A stretch of DNA of 64,000 nt from Streptomyces aculeolatus (GTDB taxonomy: Bacteria > Actinomycetota > Actinomycetes > Streptomycetales > Streptomycetaceae), in assembly GCF_020400605.1 (NCBI RefSeq), contig NZ_JAINRD010000010.1, forward strand, positions 124,001 through 188,000. Direction: 5' to 3'. Under the pieces are notes generated by a model. The model was not told the DNA's origin. It made no database searches and was given only the letters and a program-made list of their open reading frames with translations. Positions within the stretch are counted from its first letter, which is position 1, and every line of letters starts with the position of its first letter. The position numbers and the translations under genes were made by a program. Of this stretch, positions 34,493 to 43,451 are shown piece by piece.

Positions 34493-37400
34493 CCTGCCTC
34501 CTCCGCGCCGTTTGCGGACCTGCCGTCCACCAGCGCGGCTATCTCCGCGACGGTGCCGTACTCGAAGAGGTCGACGACCGCCGGCGCCCCCGCGGCGAAC
34601 CTGGCGCGGAGCCGCTCGGCGAAGAGCACGAGCAGCACCGAGTCGCCGCCGGCCTCCAGGAACTTCGCCTCCCGGGTCGACGGCGGCTGCCCGAGCAGCG
34701 CCCCCCACTCCTCCGCCACCGCACGTTCGGTCGGGGTACGGGCCGGGTGGGCGCCGTGCGCCGCGGCGGCGGGGGCCGGCGCCTGGTTCCCGGGAGCGGC
34801 GGCGGGGGCCGCGGGACCCGGCGGGGGAAGCGCGTCGCGGTCCACCGTGCCGTCGGCGGCCGGCGGCAGGGCGGTCAGCGGTACGAACGCGTACGGCACC
34901 AGGTGGGCGGGCAGCAGCCCCGCCGCGTGCGCGCGCAGCGCCGCCGCCTCCGGCGGGGCGCCGCGTACCGGGGTCACGTAGGCGACGAGGCCCGTACGCC
35001 CGCCGCCGTCCGGCAGGTCGCCGCGGGCGACGACGACGTCGGCCACCGCCGGATGGGAGGCGAGGGCGTCGCGTACGGGGCCCGTCTCGACGCGCAGACC
35101 GCCGGCCTCCATCCGGTCCGCAGTCCGGCCCAGGTACTCCAGCCCGCCCCCGGGCCCGCTTCTGACGAGATGTCCGGTCCGGTACATCCGGGCGCCCGGC
35201 GGGCCGCCGAACGGGTCGGGGACGAAGCGCGCCGCGGTGTCCGCCGCCCGGCCCCGGAAGCCGTCCGCCGGACCGGGTCCGCTGAGGTACAGCTCGCCCG
35301 GCGCCCCTGCGGGCACCGGACGCAGCCGGGGGTCGAGGACGTACGCGCGGACGGCGGGGTCTGCCGGGGAGCCCACCGGGATGCCGCTGCCCGGGGGCGT
35401 CTCGCGGAGCGTCGCCAGGGCTGCGGTCCCGGGCCGGGCCGCGCCCGCCGGGTACACGGTCCGCACCGGCCGGCCGGCGCGCAGCCGCAGCACCCGGCCG
35501 ACGAGCGTCGGCGTCAACTCCTCCGCGTCGACGAGCACGTCGCCCAGTGCTGCCAGGGCCTCGGGCGCCTCGTCGGCGGCGGCGCGCAGCGCCGGGGCGG
35601 TGAACAGCGCCGAGGTGACCGGGTACGCGCCGAGTGCGGCCCGCAACCCGTCAGCGGGGCGGTGGACGGCGACGGCGCCGCCGTGGAGGAGCGGGCCGAG
35701 CAGTTCCGTCGCGGCGTGCGCCGAGGCGGGCGGGACGACGCACAGGTGCACGGTGCCCGGCCCCAGGTCGCGGGAGCCGGGGTGGCCGGTGCTCCGGAGG
35801 AGGGCGGCGTGGGTGAACACCGTGGGCCCAGGGCGGTCGCCGGCGGCCGGCAGCACCCAGGCGGGTGCGCCGGCTTCGAGGTCGCCCGAGGCGGCGTGCG
35901 GCGCCGCGCCGGTCCGGGGCTCCCCGCGTACGGCGCGCGCGGTGTCCGGCCCGCCGCCCTCCCCGTTCAGCCGGAGCACGTCCACCCCCTCGGGCAGCGG
36001 CGGCGCATCGCCGGGCGCGGTGAGGACCAGCCCCGCCCCGCACTCGGTCAGCACCCGCGCAAGGGTCCCGGCCGGCCATGACTGGTCGAGCGGTACGGCT
36101 GCGGCACCCGCCTTCAGCACGCCGAGCAGCGCGGCGACGGAGTCCGTGGACGGCGGTACGGCCAGCCCCACGGCGGTCCGCGCGGTCACCCCGCGGTCGC
36201 GCAGGCGGGCGGCGAACTCGTCGGCGCGCCGGTCGAGGTCCGCGTACGACAAGGGGCCGTCCGGGGCGTACACGGCGGGGGCCCCGGGCTGCTCGGCGGC
36301 CCGCGCCGCGACGTGGTGGTGCACGCCGCGGCGGGCGGGGACGGGGACGGCCACCGGCGCGGGCGCCCGCCCGGCACCGGGGTCCGCCAGGTCGATCGCG
36401 TGGACCGGCCGGTCGGGTTCGCGGGTCGCGGTGCCGAGCAGCCGGAGCAGCGCGCGGGCCATGCTCGCCACGGTCGCCGCGTCGAACAGCGCGGTGTCGT
36501 ACGTGAGATGGCCGTACAGCTCGTCCCCCGAGCTCTGGAAGACCGCCCCCAGGTCCCACTTGGCCACGCCCAGGTACGCGCCGGTCTGCCGCACGCGCAG
36601 CCCGGCGAACTCCGCGGCCGGCTCCGGCACCGGGTCGAGGGCGACCGCGACCCGGCTGAACGCGCCGCCCACGCGCTCCCAGCGGGGCCGGGCTCGGGCC
36701 GCGAGCAGGTCGAGCGGCAGGCCCTCGTGCTCCATGCCGTCGAGGAACTCCTCCAGCACCTGCCCGCTCAGCTCGCGGAAGGTCAGGTCCGGGGTGAGCC
36801 GGGCGCGCAGCACCTGCCCGCCGGCGAAGTAGCCGATGACGTGCTCGGCCTCCGGCAGCGGCCGGTTCGCCGTGGTCACGGTCACCGCCACGTCGTCCTG
36901 CTCCGACCACCGGCCCAGCAGCGCCGAGGTGGCCGCCAGCAGCACGATGTACGGGGTGACGTGCTCCTCCCGGCAGAACTCCCCCATCCGCCGCACCGTC
37001 TCCGCCGGCACGGCGAAGCGGTGGGTGGCGCCGCGGAACGCCGGCACCGGCGGCCGGGGCCGGTCCGTGGGCAGGGCGAGGGGCCGGGCGTCGTGCAGCG
37101 CCCGCCGCCAGTGGCGCAGCAGCCGCTCGCCCTCGGCGCCGTCGAGGGCGGCCCGCTCCCAGGCGGCCACGTCGCCGTGCTGGACGGGGAGTTCGGGCAG
37201 CTCGGCCGGGGCACCGCCGGCGGCGGCGTTGTACGCGGCCGCCAGCTCCCGCAGGAACACCTCCTCCGACCAGCCGTCGAACACCGCGTGGTGGACGACG
37301 CAGGCGAACAGGTGGCGGTCGGGCGCGACGCGTACCAGCCAGGTGCGCAGCAGCGGGCCGCGGGCCAGGTCCATCGGGAGCCGCGCCCGGCGGACCGCGG

Positions 37401-37770
37401 CCGCGTGCGCCGACTCCCAGTCGGCCGCCGTCTCGACGGGCAGGTCGGCGGGGCGGGCCGGGTGGACGCGCTGGACGAGGTCACCGTCCCGGCCGTGCAG
37501 CGTCGTGCGCAGGCTCTCGTGCCGGGCGGCGAGGACGCCGAGGGCCGTGCGCAGCACGTCGGCGCGCAGCGGGCCCTCCATGCGCAGGAACATCGCGTAG
37601 TGGTAGACGGGGTTGGCGGGGTCGCGGCGGCACACGAGCCAGAGGCGGCGCTGCCCGTGGGAGGCGGGGAGTTCGTGGCAGCCGTCGGGGCCGGGCCGCC
37701 TGCCGGTGCGTACGGGCCCGGCGGGCGGCCCCGCCCCGTACACGGCCGCGCCCGTATCCGCGTCCGCCAT
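34489..37770 (-). CDS. NRPS module, C-A(inactive)-PCP
   Basis: A 1093-residue protein. The C domain (about 30-460) is normal, with HHAVFDG at 160-166. The A domain is recognisable (DFAARLRDRGV-like opening, LGVLKAGAAAVPLD, GELYLSGPGPADGF) but its catalytic motifs are destroyed. The A3 phosphate loop is VLPAAGDRPGPTVF at 639-652 instead of TSGSTGxPKG. The A5 region is VYPAGAARPG. A7 reads YRTGHL with His for Asp. A8 reads GRTADRMEAGGLRVETG. The A10 Lys is Thr975 (ADGTVDRDAL). The PCP (LEAGGDSVLLV, Ser1044) is intact, so it must be loaded by another enzyme, probably the free A domain and shuttle at 11818/21830/20867. ATG 37770 lies 2 bases after the previous NRPS. Confidence 0.9.
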   Translation of the reverse strand: MADADTGAAVYGAGPPAGPVRTGRRPGPDGCHELPASHGQRRLWLVCRRDPANPVYHYAMFLRMEGPLRADVLRTALGVLAARHESLRTTLHGRDGDLVQRVHPARPADLPVETAADWESAHAAAVRRARLPMDLARGPLLRTWLVRVAPDRHLFACVVHHAVFDGWSEEVFLRELAAAYNAAAGGAPAELPELPVQHGDVAAWERAALDGAEGERLLRHWRRALHDARPLALPTDRPRPPVPAFRGATHRFAVPAETVRRMGEFCREEHVTPYIVLLAATSALLGRWSEQDDVAVTVTTANRPLPEAEHVIGYFAGGQVLRARLTPDLTFRELSGQVLEEFLDGMEHEGLPLDLLAARARPRWERVGGAFSRVAVALDPVPEPAAEFAGLRVRQTGAYLGVAKWDLGAVFQSSGDELYGHLTYDTALFDAATVASMARALLRLLGTATREPDRPVHAIDLADPGAGRAPAPVAVPVPARRGVHHHVAARAAEQPGAPAVYAPDGPLSYADLDRRADEFAARLRDRGVTARTAVGLAVPPSTDSVAALLGVLKAGAAAVPLDQSWPAGTLARVLTECGAGLVLTAPGDAPPLPEGVDVLRLNGEGGGPDTARAVRGEPRTGAAPHAASGDLEAGAPAWVLPAAGDRPGPTVFTHAALLRSTGHPGSRDLGPGTVHLCVVPPASAHAATELLGPLLHGGAVAVHRPADGLRAALGAYPVTSALFTAPALRAAADEAPEALAALGDVLVDAEELTPTLVGRVLRLRAGRPVRTVYPAGAARPGTAALATLRETPPGSGIPVGSPADPAVRAYVLDPRLRPVPAGAPGELYLSGPGPADGFRGRAADTAARFVPDPFGGPPGARMYRTGHLVRSGPGGGLEYLGRTADRMEAGGLRVETGPVRDALASHPAVADVVVARGDLPDGGGRTGLVAYVTPVRGAPPEAAALRAHAAGLLPAHLVPYAFVPLTALPPAADGTVDRDALPPPGPAAPAAAPGNQAPAPAAAAHGAHPARTPTERAVAEEWGALLGQPPSTREAKFLEAGGDSVLLVLFAERLRARFAAGAPAVVDLFEYGTVAEIAALVDGRSANGAEEAG

Positions 37771-37772
37771 CG

Positions 37773-40700
37773 TCAGGCCCTCCCGTCCTGGAGCGCGGCG
37801 GCCAGCCTGGCGACCGTCGGGTGCCGGAAGAGCGCCCGGAGGGTGAGACCGCCGACCCGCTCCTGCCTGGCCAGGGCGAGGACGCGCAGCATGGTCAGCG
37901 AGTGCCCGCCCAGGTCGAAGAAGTCGTCGTGCAGCCCGACGTGGCCGCGGCCGAGGACCCGGGCCCAGATGCCGGCGAGCTGCCGCTCCAGTTCGGTGCC
38001 CGCCGCCGCGCCCTCGCCGGCGGCTGCGGCCGTGTCCTCCGCCGGGCCGCCCGCCGCGGTGCCCGCCTGCTCCGGGAGCGGCAGCGCGGCCCGGTCGAGC
38101 TTGCCGGTCGCGGACAGCGGCATCCGGTCCAGCGGCACGACGAAGGCGGGCACCATCGCGTCGGGCAGCGACTCCCGCAGAAAGGCGCGGAGCGCGCCGG
38201 GGTCGGCCGATCCCGGGGTGACGTACGCGCCGAGGACGCGCTCGCCTCCGGGGCCCTCCCGGGGCAGCACCACGGCGTCGGTGACCGAGGGGTGGCGGCG
38301 CAGCTCCGCGGCAGTCTCGGCGGGTTCGACGCGGATGCCGCGGATCTGCACCTGGTCGTCGAGGCGGCCGAGGAACTCCACGCTCCCGTCGGGGAGCAGG
38401 CGGCCGATGTCGCCCGTGCGGTACATGCGGGCGCCGGGCTCGGCCGCGTACGGGTCCGGTACGAAGCGCTCGGCGGTCAGTGCGGCCCGGCCGGGATAGC
38501 CGCGGGCGACGGCGCGTCCGCCGACGCATATCTCCCCGGGCACGCCGACGGGTACCGGCCGCAACTCGGCGTCGAGCAGGTGCACGTCGACGTGCGCCAG
38601 CGGCCGGCCTATCGGCGCGACCGGGGTGGGGCAGGAGCCGTCGTACGGCCAGAAGGTGGCGGTGATCGTCGCCTCGGCGGGGCCGTAGCTGTTGACCGTC
38701 CGGGTGTCCGGCAGGGCCGCGGCCCAGCGGGCGAGCTGTTCCGGAGCCACGGCGTCGCCGCCGACGTTCATCAGGCGCAGCCGGCCGAGCCCCGGTTCCG
38801 CGCTCTCGGCCACGGCGTCGACGAGTTGGTACCAGTAGTCCGGGGTCAGTTCCATCACGGTGACGCGGTGGCGGCGCAGCCGGTCGAGGAGTTCGTGGGG
38901 GTCCCACAGGTCGGGCCCGCGGAGCACGAGCGTCGCCCCGGCCGCCAGGGTCGCCAGAAGCTGTTCGACGGCGGCGTCGAACGCCACGGAGGCGAACTGC
39001 ATCACGCAGTCGTCGGGCCCGAGCCCGTAGGCGGCGCGGACGCTCTCGCAGTGGGTGGCCAGGGAGCGGTGGGTGACGGCGACGCCCTTCGGCGTGCCGG
39101 TGGAGCCGGAGGTGTAGACGAGGTACGCGAGTTCGTCGGGGCGCACCGGCCCGTCGGGCTCGTAGGCGACCTCCGTCCGGTCCGTCCCGTCCGTCCCGTC
39201 CGGGACCTGCGAGCCGTTCGCACCGACGTCCAGCACCGGCCCGTGCCAGGCGAACTCCCCGTGCGAGACCACCGCTCGGGCACCCGAGTCGTCGAGCATG
39301 AACCGGATCCGGCGTTCCGGCAGGGCGCGGTCGAGCAGCAGGCACGCACCGCCCGTCCGCAGCACCGCCAGCGCCGCGACGACCAGGTCTGCCGAACGCT
39401 CCACGTGCACGCCGACCGGTGCCTCGGGTGCCGCTCCCGCGGCCCGCAGCCGGGCCGCGAGGGCGCCGGCCCGCGCCCACAGCGCGCCGTAGGTCAGCGA
39501 CGTGTCGTCGGTGCGTACAGCGATCGCCTCTGGGCGGGCCGCGGCCAGGTCGCCGATCGTACGGTGCACGGGTCGCGGCGCCGCAGGCCGCGCGCGCACG
39601 GGCGGCGGCGCACACCGGTCCTCGGGGATGACGGGCAGCCCGCCGACGGTCAGACCCGGCGGCGCGCCGGCCATCGCCGTCAGCGCCGCCTCCAGGCTGT
39701 CGGCGATCCGGGCCGCCGCGGCGTCGTCGAGGACGGTGCGCTCGTACTCGAAGACCAGCTTGAGCCCGTCACCCGGCTCCGCGGTGACGGTCAGCGGGTA
39801 GCCGGTCCGGCCCGTGGTGCGGCGGAACGTCATCCGCACCCCGGCGGCGGCCCAGCTGTCCTCGGCGGCCCCGGGGTGGTTCTCGAAGACGAGCAGCGTG
39901 TCGAAGAGCGCGGTGCCCGCGGGCACGTCGGTGTGGGCCTGGAGTTCGGTCAGGGGGCGGTGCCCGTGCTCGCGCAGGTCGAGCAGCCGGTCCTGGAACT
40001 CCCGCAGCCAGACCGCCGCTTCCGCCGCGGGCCGCACCCGGACCCGTACCGGAATGGTGTTGATCAGCAGGCCCGCCATGTCCTCCACGCCGTCCAGGTC
40101 CGGCGGGCGGACGGAGAGGGTCGAGCCGAACAGCACGTCCTGCGATCCGCTGTAGCGGTGCAGCACCACGGCGAGCGCGCCGTGCAGCACGGTCGCCGCC
40201 GTCAGCCGGTTGGCGCGGGCGAAGGCGGTCAGCTCGGCGGCCTGCGGGCGGCCGAGGGTGCGGACCAGCTCGCCGGTGCCCTCCCCCGTTGCCGGCGGTG
40301 CCAGGCGCAGCCGCGTGGGTGCGGCGAAGCCGGCGAGGGCGTCCTGCCACACGGTCTTCGCCGCGGCCCCGTCCTGGCCGCGGAGCCAGTCGGCGAAGTC
40401 GCCGTAGCGCGGGCCCGGGCGGACCGCGTCGTCCGGCACGCCCGCCCGGACCGCACCGTACTGCTCCATGACCTCGCGGAGCACGAGGGTGCGGCTCCAG
40501 CCGTCCAGCAGGCCGTGGTGGGAGGTCCACAGCAGCCGGTGTGCTCGCTCACCGGTCCGCAGCAGGGTGAGGCGGGCGGGCGGAGGCCGGTCCAGGCGGA
40601 TCCCGGCACGGCGGTCCGCGGCCAGCAGCGCCGCGAGACGGTCCCGTTCCGCTTCGGCGGAAAGGCCGCGCCAGTCCCGCACGGACAGCGGTACGGCCGC

Positions 40701-40958
40701 CCCGGCGAACACCCGCTGCTCGGGCTCCGGGCCGTGCCCCCAGAAGAACGCGCTCCGCAGCACCGGATGCCGGCGGGCGGCCCGGGACCAGGCCGCGGTG
40801 AACGCCGGGACGTCGAGGGTGCCTTCGAGATCGAAGAGGTGCTGGACGAGGTCGATGTCCGCGGCCTCGTCCCGCAGCGACTGCACGAGCATGCCCGCCT
40901 GGAGCGGCACCAGCGGCCAGCTGTCGGTGACCTCGTGGCACGTGTCGGCCGGGCTCAT
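37773..40958 (-). CDS. NRPS module, C-A-PCP
   Basis: A 1061-residue single-module synthetase. It opens directly with a C domain (SWPLVPLQAGMLVQSL; HHGLLDG). The A domain has intact motifs: YLVYTSGSTGTPKGV, NSYGPAEATIT, YRTGDIGR, GRLDDQVQIRGIRVEP and SATGKLDRAAL. The PCP is FFDLGGHSLTML. My pocket code DAEEMVSITK matches no code I remember, so the substrate is unassigned. ATG 40958 has a very good ribosome site (GGAGGAG). It is the first NRPS gene of the upper operon, but its N-terminal C domain means it should receive a peptide from another protein, most simply the one at 14531-20824. Confidence 0.92.
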   Translation of the reverse strand: MSPADTCHEVTDSWPLVPLQAGMLVQSLRDEAADIDLVQHLFDLEGTLDVPAFTAAWSRAARRHPVLRSAFFWGHGPEPEQRVFAGAAVPLSVRDWRGLSAEAERDRLAALLAADRRAGIRLDRPPPARLTLLRTGERAHRLLWTSHHGLLDGWSRTLVLREVMEQYGAVRAGVPDDAVRPGPRYGDFADWLRGQDGAAAKTVWQDALAGFAAPTRLRLAPPATGEGTGELVRTLGRPQAAELTAFARANRLTAATVLHGALAVVLHRYSGSQDVLFGSTLSVRPPDLDGVEDMAGLLINTIPVRVRVRPAAEAAVWLREFQDRLLDLREHGHRPLTELQAHTDVPAGTALFDTLLVFENHPGAAEDSWAAAGVRMTFRRTTGRTGYPLTVTAEPGDGLKLVFEYERTVLDDAAAARIADSLEAALTAMAGAPPGLTVGGLPVIPEDRCAPPPVRARPAAPRPVHRTIGDLAAARPEAIAVRTDDTSLTYGALWARAGALAARLRAAGAAPEAPVGVHVERSADLVVAALAVLRTGGACLLLDRALPERRIRFMLDDSGARAVVSHGEFAWHGPVLDVGANGSQVPDGTDGTDRTEVAYEPDGPVRPDELAYLVYTSGSTGTPKGVAVTHRSLATHCESVRAAYGLGPDDCVMQFASVAFDAAVEQLLATLAAGATLVLRGPDLWDPHELLDRLRRHRVTVMELTPDYWYQLVDAVAESAEPGLGRLRLMNVGGDAVAPEQLARWAAALPDTRTVNSYGPAEATITATFWPYDGSCPTPVAPIGRPLAHVDVHLLDAELRPVPVGVPGEICVGGRAVARGYPGRAALTAERFVPDPYAAEPGARMYRTGDIGRLLPDGSVEFLGRLDDQVQIRGIRVEPAETAAELRRHPSVTDAVVLPREGPGGERVLGAYVTPGSADPGALRAFLRESLPDAMVPAFVVPLDRMPLSATGKLDRAALPLPEQAGTAAGGPAEDTAAAAGEGAAAGTELERQLAGIWARVLGRGHVGLHDDFFDLGGHSLTMLRVLALARQERVGGLTLRALFRHPTVARLAAALQDGRA

Positions 40959-40998
40959 CCCTCTCCTCCTTCTCTCAGCGGTCCGGGCGGTGCGCGGC

Positions 40999-41964
40999 TC
41001 AGATCGTGTGGGACAGCGGATCCGCGCGCACGGCGCTGGACCTGCGCAGATCCCGGGTGACCAGCGCACGTCGCAGCCACCGGTCCGTGCCGTCGTAGCG
41101 CGGCCGGAACGGCCGCCTGCCGTGCACGGCCCGGTAGTTGTCGACGAACAGCACGTCGCCGGGTGCCAGGACGACGTCGCACAGACGCGCCGCCAGCTGC
41201 TCCAGCAGCCGGCCCAGCGCCGCCGCCGCCCGCCGGTCGCCGTCCCGGGGCCGCATGAAGGGCGGATCCAGGCGCAGGTACGGAGACTGGGGGTGCCCGA
41301 ACAGCACCGGTACGGGCTCCGCGGCCGTCTCCTCGTCCATCCACTTGCGGTGCTCGCTGTCGGGCCGGATGTGGAACACCGGTTCGGCGAGCGTGCGGAG
41401 GTCCTCCGCGCTCAGCAGGGCCGGGTCGAACGCGGCGAAGGTGGTGGCGACCCGCCGCGGGTTCCGCAGGCACAGCAGCCCCAGGTAGTCGCACCGCAGC
41501 TCGTGGAACGCGTCCTCGCAGTGGAACTCCAGCGGCGCCTCGCTGCCGTGGCCGGTCTGGACGTCCTCCTCCCCGGCCACCGGCAGTACGTCGGTGAGCA
41601 GCCGCCCTTCCTGCAGCGTCCGCCAGGCGAACAGGTCGCCGAGGCGGCAGGCGAGCAGGGCCAGGAGGAAGTCGGCGTGTGCGCTGCCCCCGTCCTTCCG
41701 GTCCCGCCAGTGGCCGGGTGTCGGCGGGAGCCGCGGAGCGTCGACGGGCAGTCCGCGAACGACCACACCGCCGCGCGGATCGTCGTGCCGGAACTCCGCC
41801 AGGAACTCCCGCACCCGGCGGGGCAGCACGTCGGCGAGCACCGTCAGCCGGCGCAGGACCGGTTCGGCGGGGCTGCCGAACCGGTCCACGGCCTCGGCCG
41901 CGAGGGCGTCCAGCTCGGTCTGTTCCGCCGTGGTGAGGGTCAGCGTTCCGGGCTCGGAGGTCAT
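40999..41964 (-). CDS. Fe(II)/2-oxoglutarate amino-acid beta-hydroxylase (VioC/AsnO-like)
   Basis: A 321-residue TauD/clavaminate-synthase-like oxygenase. The iron-binding HxE motif is visible in PLEFHCEDAFHELRCDYLGL, the distal His in FVDNYRAVHGRRPFRPRYDG, and Arg residues for 2-oxoglutarate follow (TDRWLRRAL). This pattern (HxE rather than HxD, then DNYRAVHGR) is that of VioC, AsnO and relatives, which hydroxylate C3 of free arginine, asparagine or similar L-amino acids. It lies just ahead of the NRPS genes, so it probably makes a beta-hydroxy building block. The ornithine-like A domain at 27947 could use a basic one. Confidence 0.82.
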   Translation of the reverse strand: MTSEPGTLTLTTAEQTELDALAAEAVDRFGSPAEPVLRRLTVLADVLPRRVREFLAEFRHDDPRGGVVVRGLPVDAPRLPPTPGHWRDRKDGGSAHADFLLALLACRLGDLFAWRTLQEGRLLTDVLPVAGEEDVQTGHGSEAPLEFHCEDAFHELRCDYLGLLCLRNPRRVATTFAAFDPALLSAEDLRTLAEPVFHIRPDSEHRKWMDEETAAEPVPVLFGHPQSPYLRLDPPFMRPRDGDRRAAAALGRLLEQLAARLCDVVLAPGDVLFVDNYRAVHGRRPFRPRYDGTDRWLRRALVTRDLRRSSAVRADPLSHTI

Positions 41965-42025
41965 AGTGGGCTCCCGGTCTCCGTGGGCTCGCGGGGTGAC
42001 AGGCGGCTGTTGCCGGCAGGGACCG

Positions 42026-43174
42026 TCAGGCGAATCGGGAGTGGCCCGTCGAGCTGATGTTGACGAGGATCCTCTGTCTGCTGCGCGCTCTCGCCTCGGC
42101 CACGACGGCAGCCAGCTGGTAGCCCGTCTCCAGCGCGACGGCCCGCCCTTCGCACTCCTCGAAGAGGCGCGCGGCCTTCACCGCCTCGGCGGAGGTGAAG
42201 GTGCGGGTGGCGAGGTCTCCCCGGCGGTGGAAGGCCGCGACCGGGGCGGCCACCAGCGTGGAGCCCAGCCCGCCGATGTACTCGCTGCCCAGCAGCCGTT
42301 CGAGGCCGTAGGTGCGCAGCCGCGGGTAGAAGTCACGGTCGTCGATGGAGTAGTCGCCGAACACCCCGGCGCTGACGACCGGGCAGTGCTCGGACTCGGC
42401 GCAGACGACGTCCACGCCCGGGCGTCCGAGGAAGGGCGCCGCGATGCCGAGCAGGTTCGCGCCGCCGCCGCAGCTGCCCACCACCACGTCGGGGGCCTCG
42501 CCGCCGAGTTGCGCCAGCGCTTCCTGCCCGACGAGCGTCTGGGGCAGGATGAAGTAATTGTAGACGCTGCCGAAGATGTACCGGACGCCCGGCATCTCCC
42601 GCACGTGGTCGATCGCGGCGTTTGCGGACAGCACCAGGGGATCGAAGCCGTCGGCCCGGTCCTCCCCCACGACCACCACCTCGGCCCCCGCCTCGCGCAT
42701 CATCGCGGCGCGGTCGGGGCGGGCGGCGGCGCTCGCGGAGTCGAGGAAGCACAGGACCTCCAGGCCGAAGCGGGCCGCTGCTTGCGCGAGGGCCACGCCC
42801 CAGTTGCCGGTGGTCTCGGTGGCGAGGGTCCGCACGCCGTCCTGTGCGCAGTGGTAGGCGACCCATAACGCGCTGTTGGCCTTGTGGTTCCCCGACGGCG
42901 TGGTGCCCTCGTCCTTGACGTGGATGCGGCAGTCCGTGCCCAGGGCGGCGGCGAACCGCGTCGCCTCGAACAGCGGCGTCGGGCGGAAGGTCCCGTAGAG
43001 CTCGGCGAGTTCGGCCGGTACGGGAATCGTCGGCTCGTCCGTCAGCTCCATCCGGGCCAGTCGCGGGGGCAGCACCCGGGCGAGCGACTCCTCGGTGGCG
43101 AGCCGGCCGGTGACGGGATCCAGCAGGTGGGCGGGGTGTTCCGCGGACAGGTTGATCAGGGTGGCGTCGATCAA
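42026..43174 (-). CDS. TrpB-like fold-type II PLP enzyme
   Basis: A 382-residue PLP enzyme resembling tryptophan synthase beta chains of the TrpB2/threonine-synthase-like group. The Schiff-base Lys lies in TTPSGNHKANSALW, the phosphate-binding loop is GSCGGGANLLGI, and the C-terminal LVNISSTGHSRF fits the family. No trpA or other tryptophan gene is near. As first gene of the upper operon, it more likely performs beta-replacement or beta-elimination on a serine- or threonine-derived amino acid to supply an unusual NRPS residue. I chose TTG 43174 because GAGGAGG lies 4 bases upstream in the same frame. Confidence 0.7.
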   Translation of the reverse strand: MIDATLINLSAEHPAHLLDPVTGRLATEESLARVLPPRLARMELTDEPTIPVPAELAELYGTFRPTPLFEATRFAAALGTDCRIHVKDEGTTPSGNHKANSALWVAYHCAQDGVRTLATETTGNWGVALAQAAARFGLEVLCFLDSASAAARPDRAAMMREAGAEVVVVGEDRADGFDPLVLSANAAIDHVREMPGVRYIFGSVYNYFILPQTLVGQEALAQLGGEAPDVVVGSCGGGANLLGIAAPFLGRPGVDVVCAESEHCPVVSAGVFGDYSIDDRDFYPRLRTYGLERLLGSEYIGGLGSTLVAAPVAAFHRRGDLATRTFTSAEAVKAARLFEECEGRAVALETGYQLAAVVAEARARSRQRILVNISSTGHSRFA

Positions 43175-43451
43175 GGAACCTCCTCGCGGCACTCCGCGGA
43201 CGCCGTGCCGCCGGTTCGCTGACGGCGCTCGGAGTGGGTCACTGCGGGCGGTGGGGGCGATGAGTTCGACGATGCGTGACAGGCGCATGTTCCGTTAGTG
43301 AGGATGACAGAGCCGATACGGTCGTTCAACCCTGCGCGGTCCGACGGCTGTTGCCTCAGGCGAGACCGCCGGCCGGAACCGCCCCGGCCACCGCGGCGCC
43401 GCGCGGCCGGTCGTGCGCCGGCACCGGCCGCGCGGCGGAGGGGCGTCCGGC

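Noticed and set aside
39175..39215. GTCCGTCCC-type microsatellite inside the A domain of the 37773-40958 NRPS
   Set aside because: It encodes a short Asp-Gly-Thr-rich loop in a surface region of the A domain and keeps the frame, so it is not a mobile or regulatory repeat.
43274..43345. Possible DmdR/IdeR iron box in the gap before the TrpB-like gene (GTTAGTGAGGATGAC)
   Set aside because: Only part of one half-site fits TTAGGTTAGGCT-type boxes and there is no inverted partner, so it is not reported as an operator.
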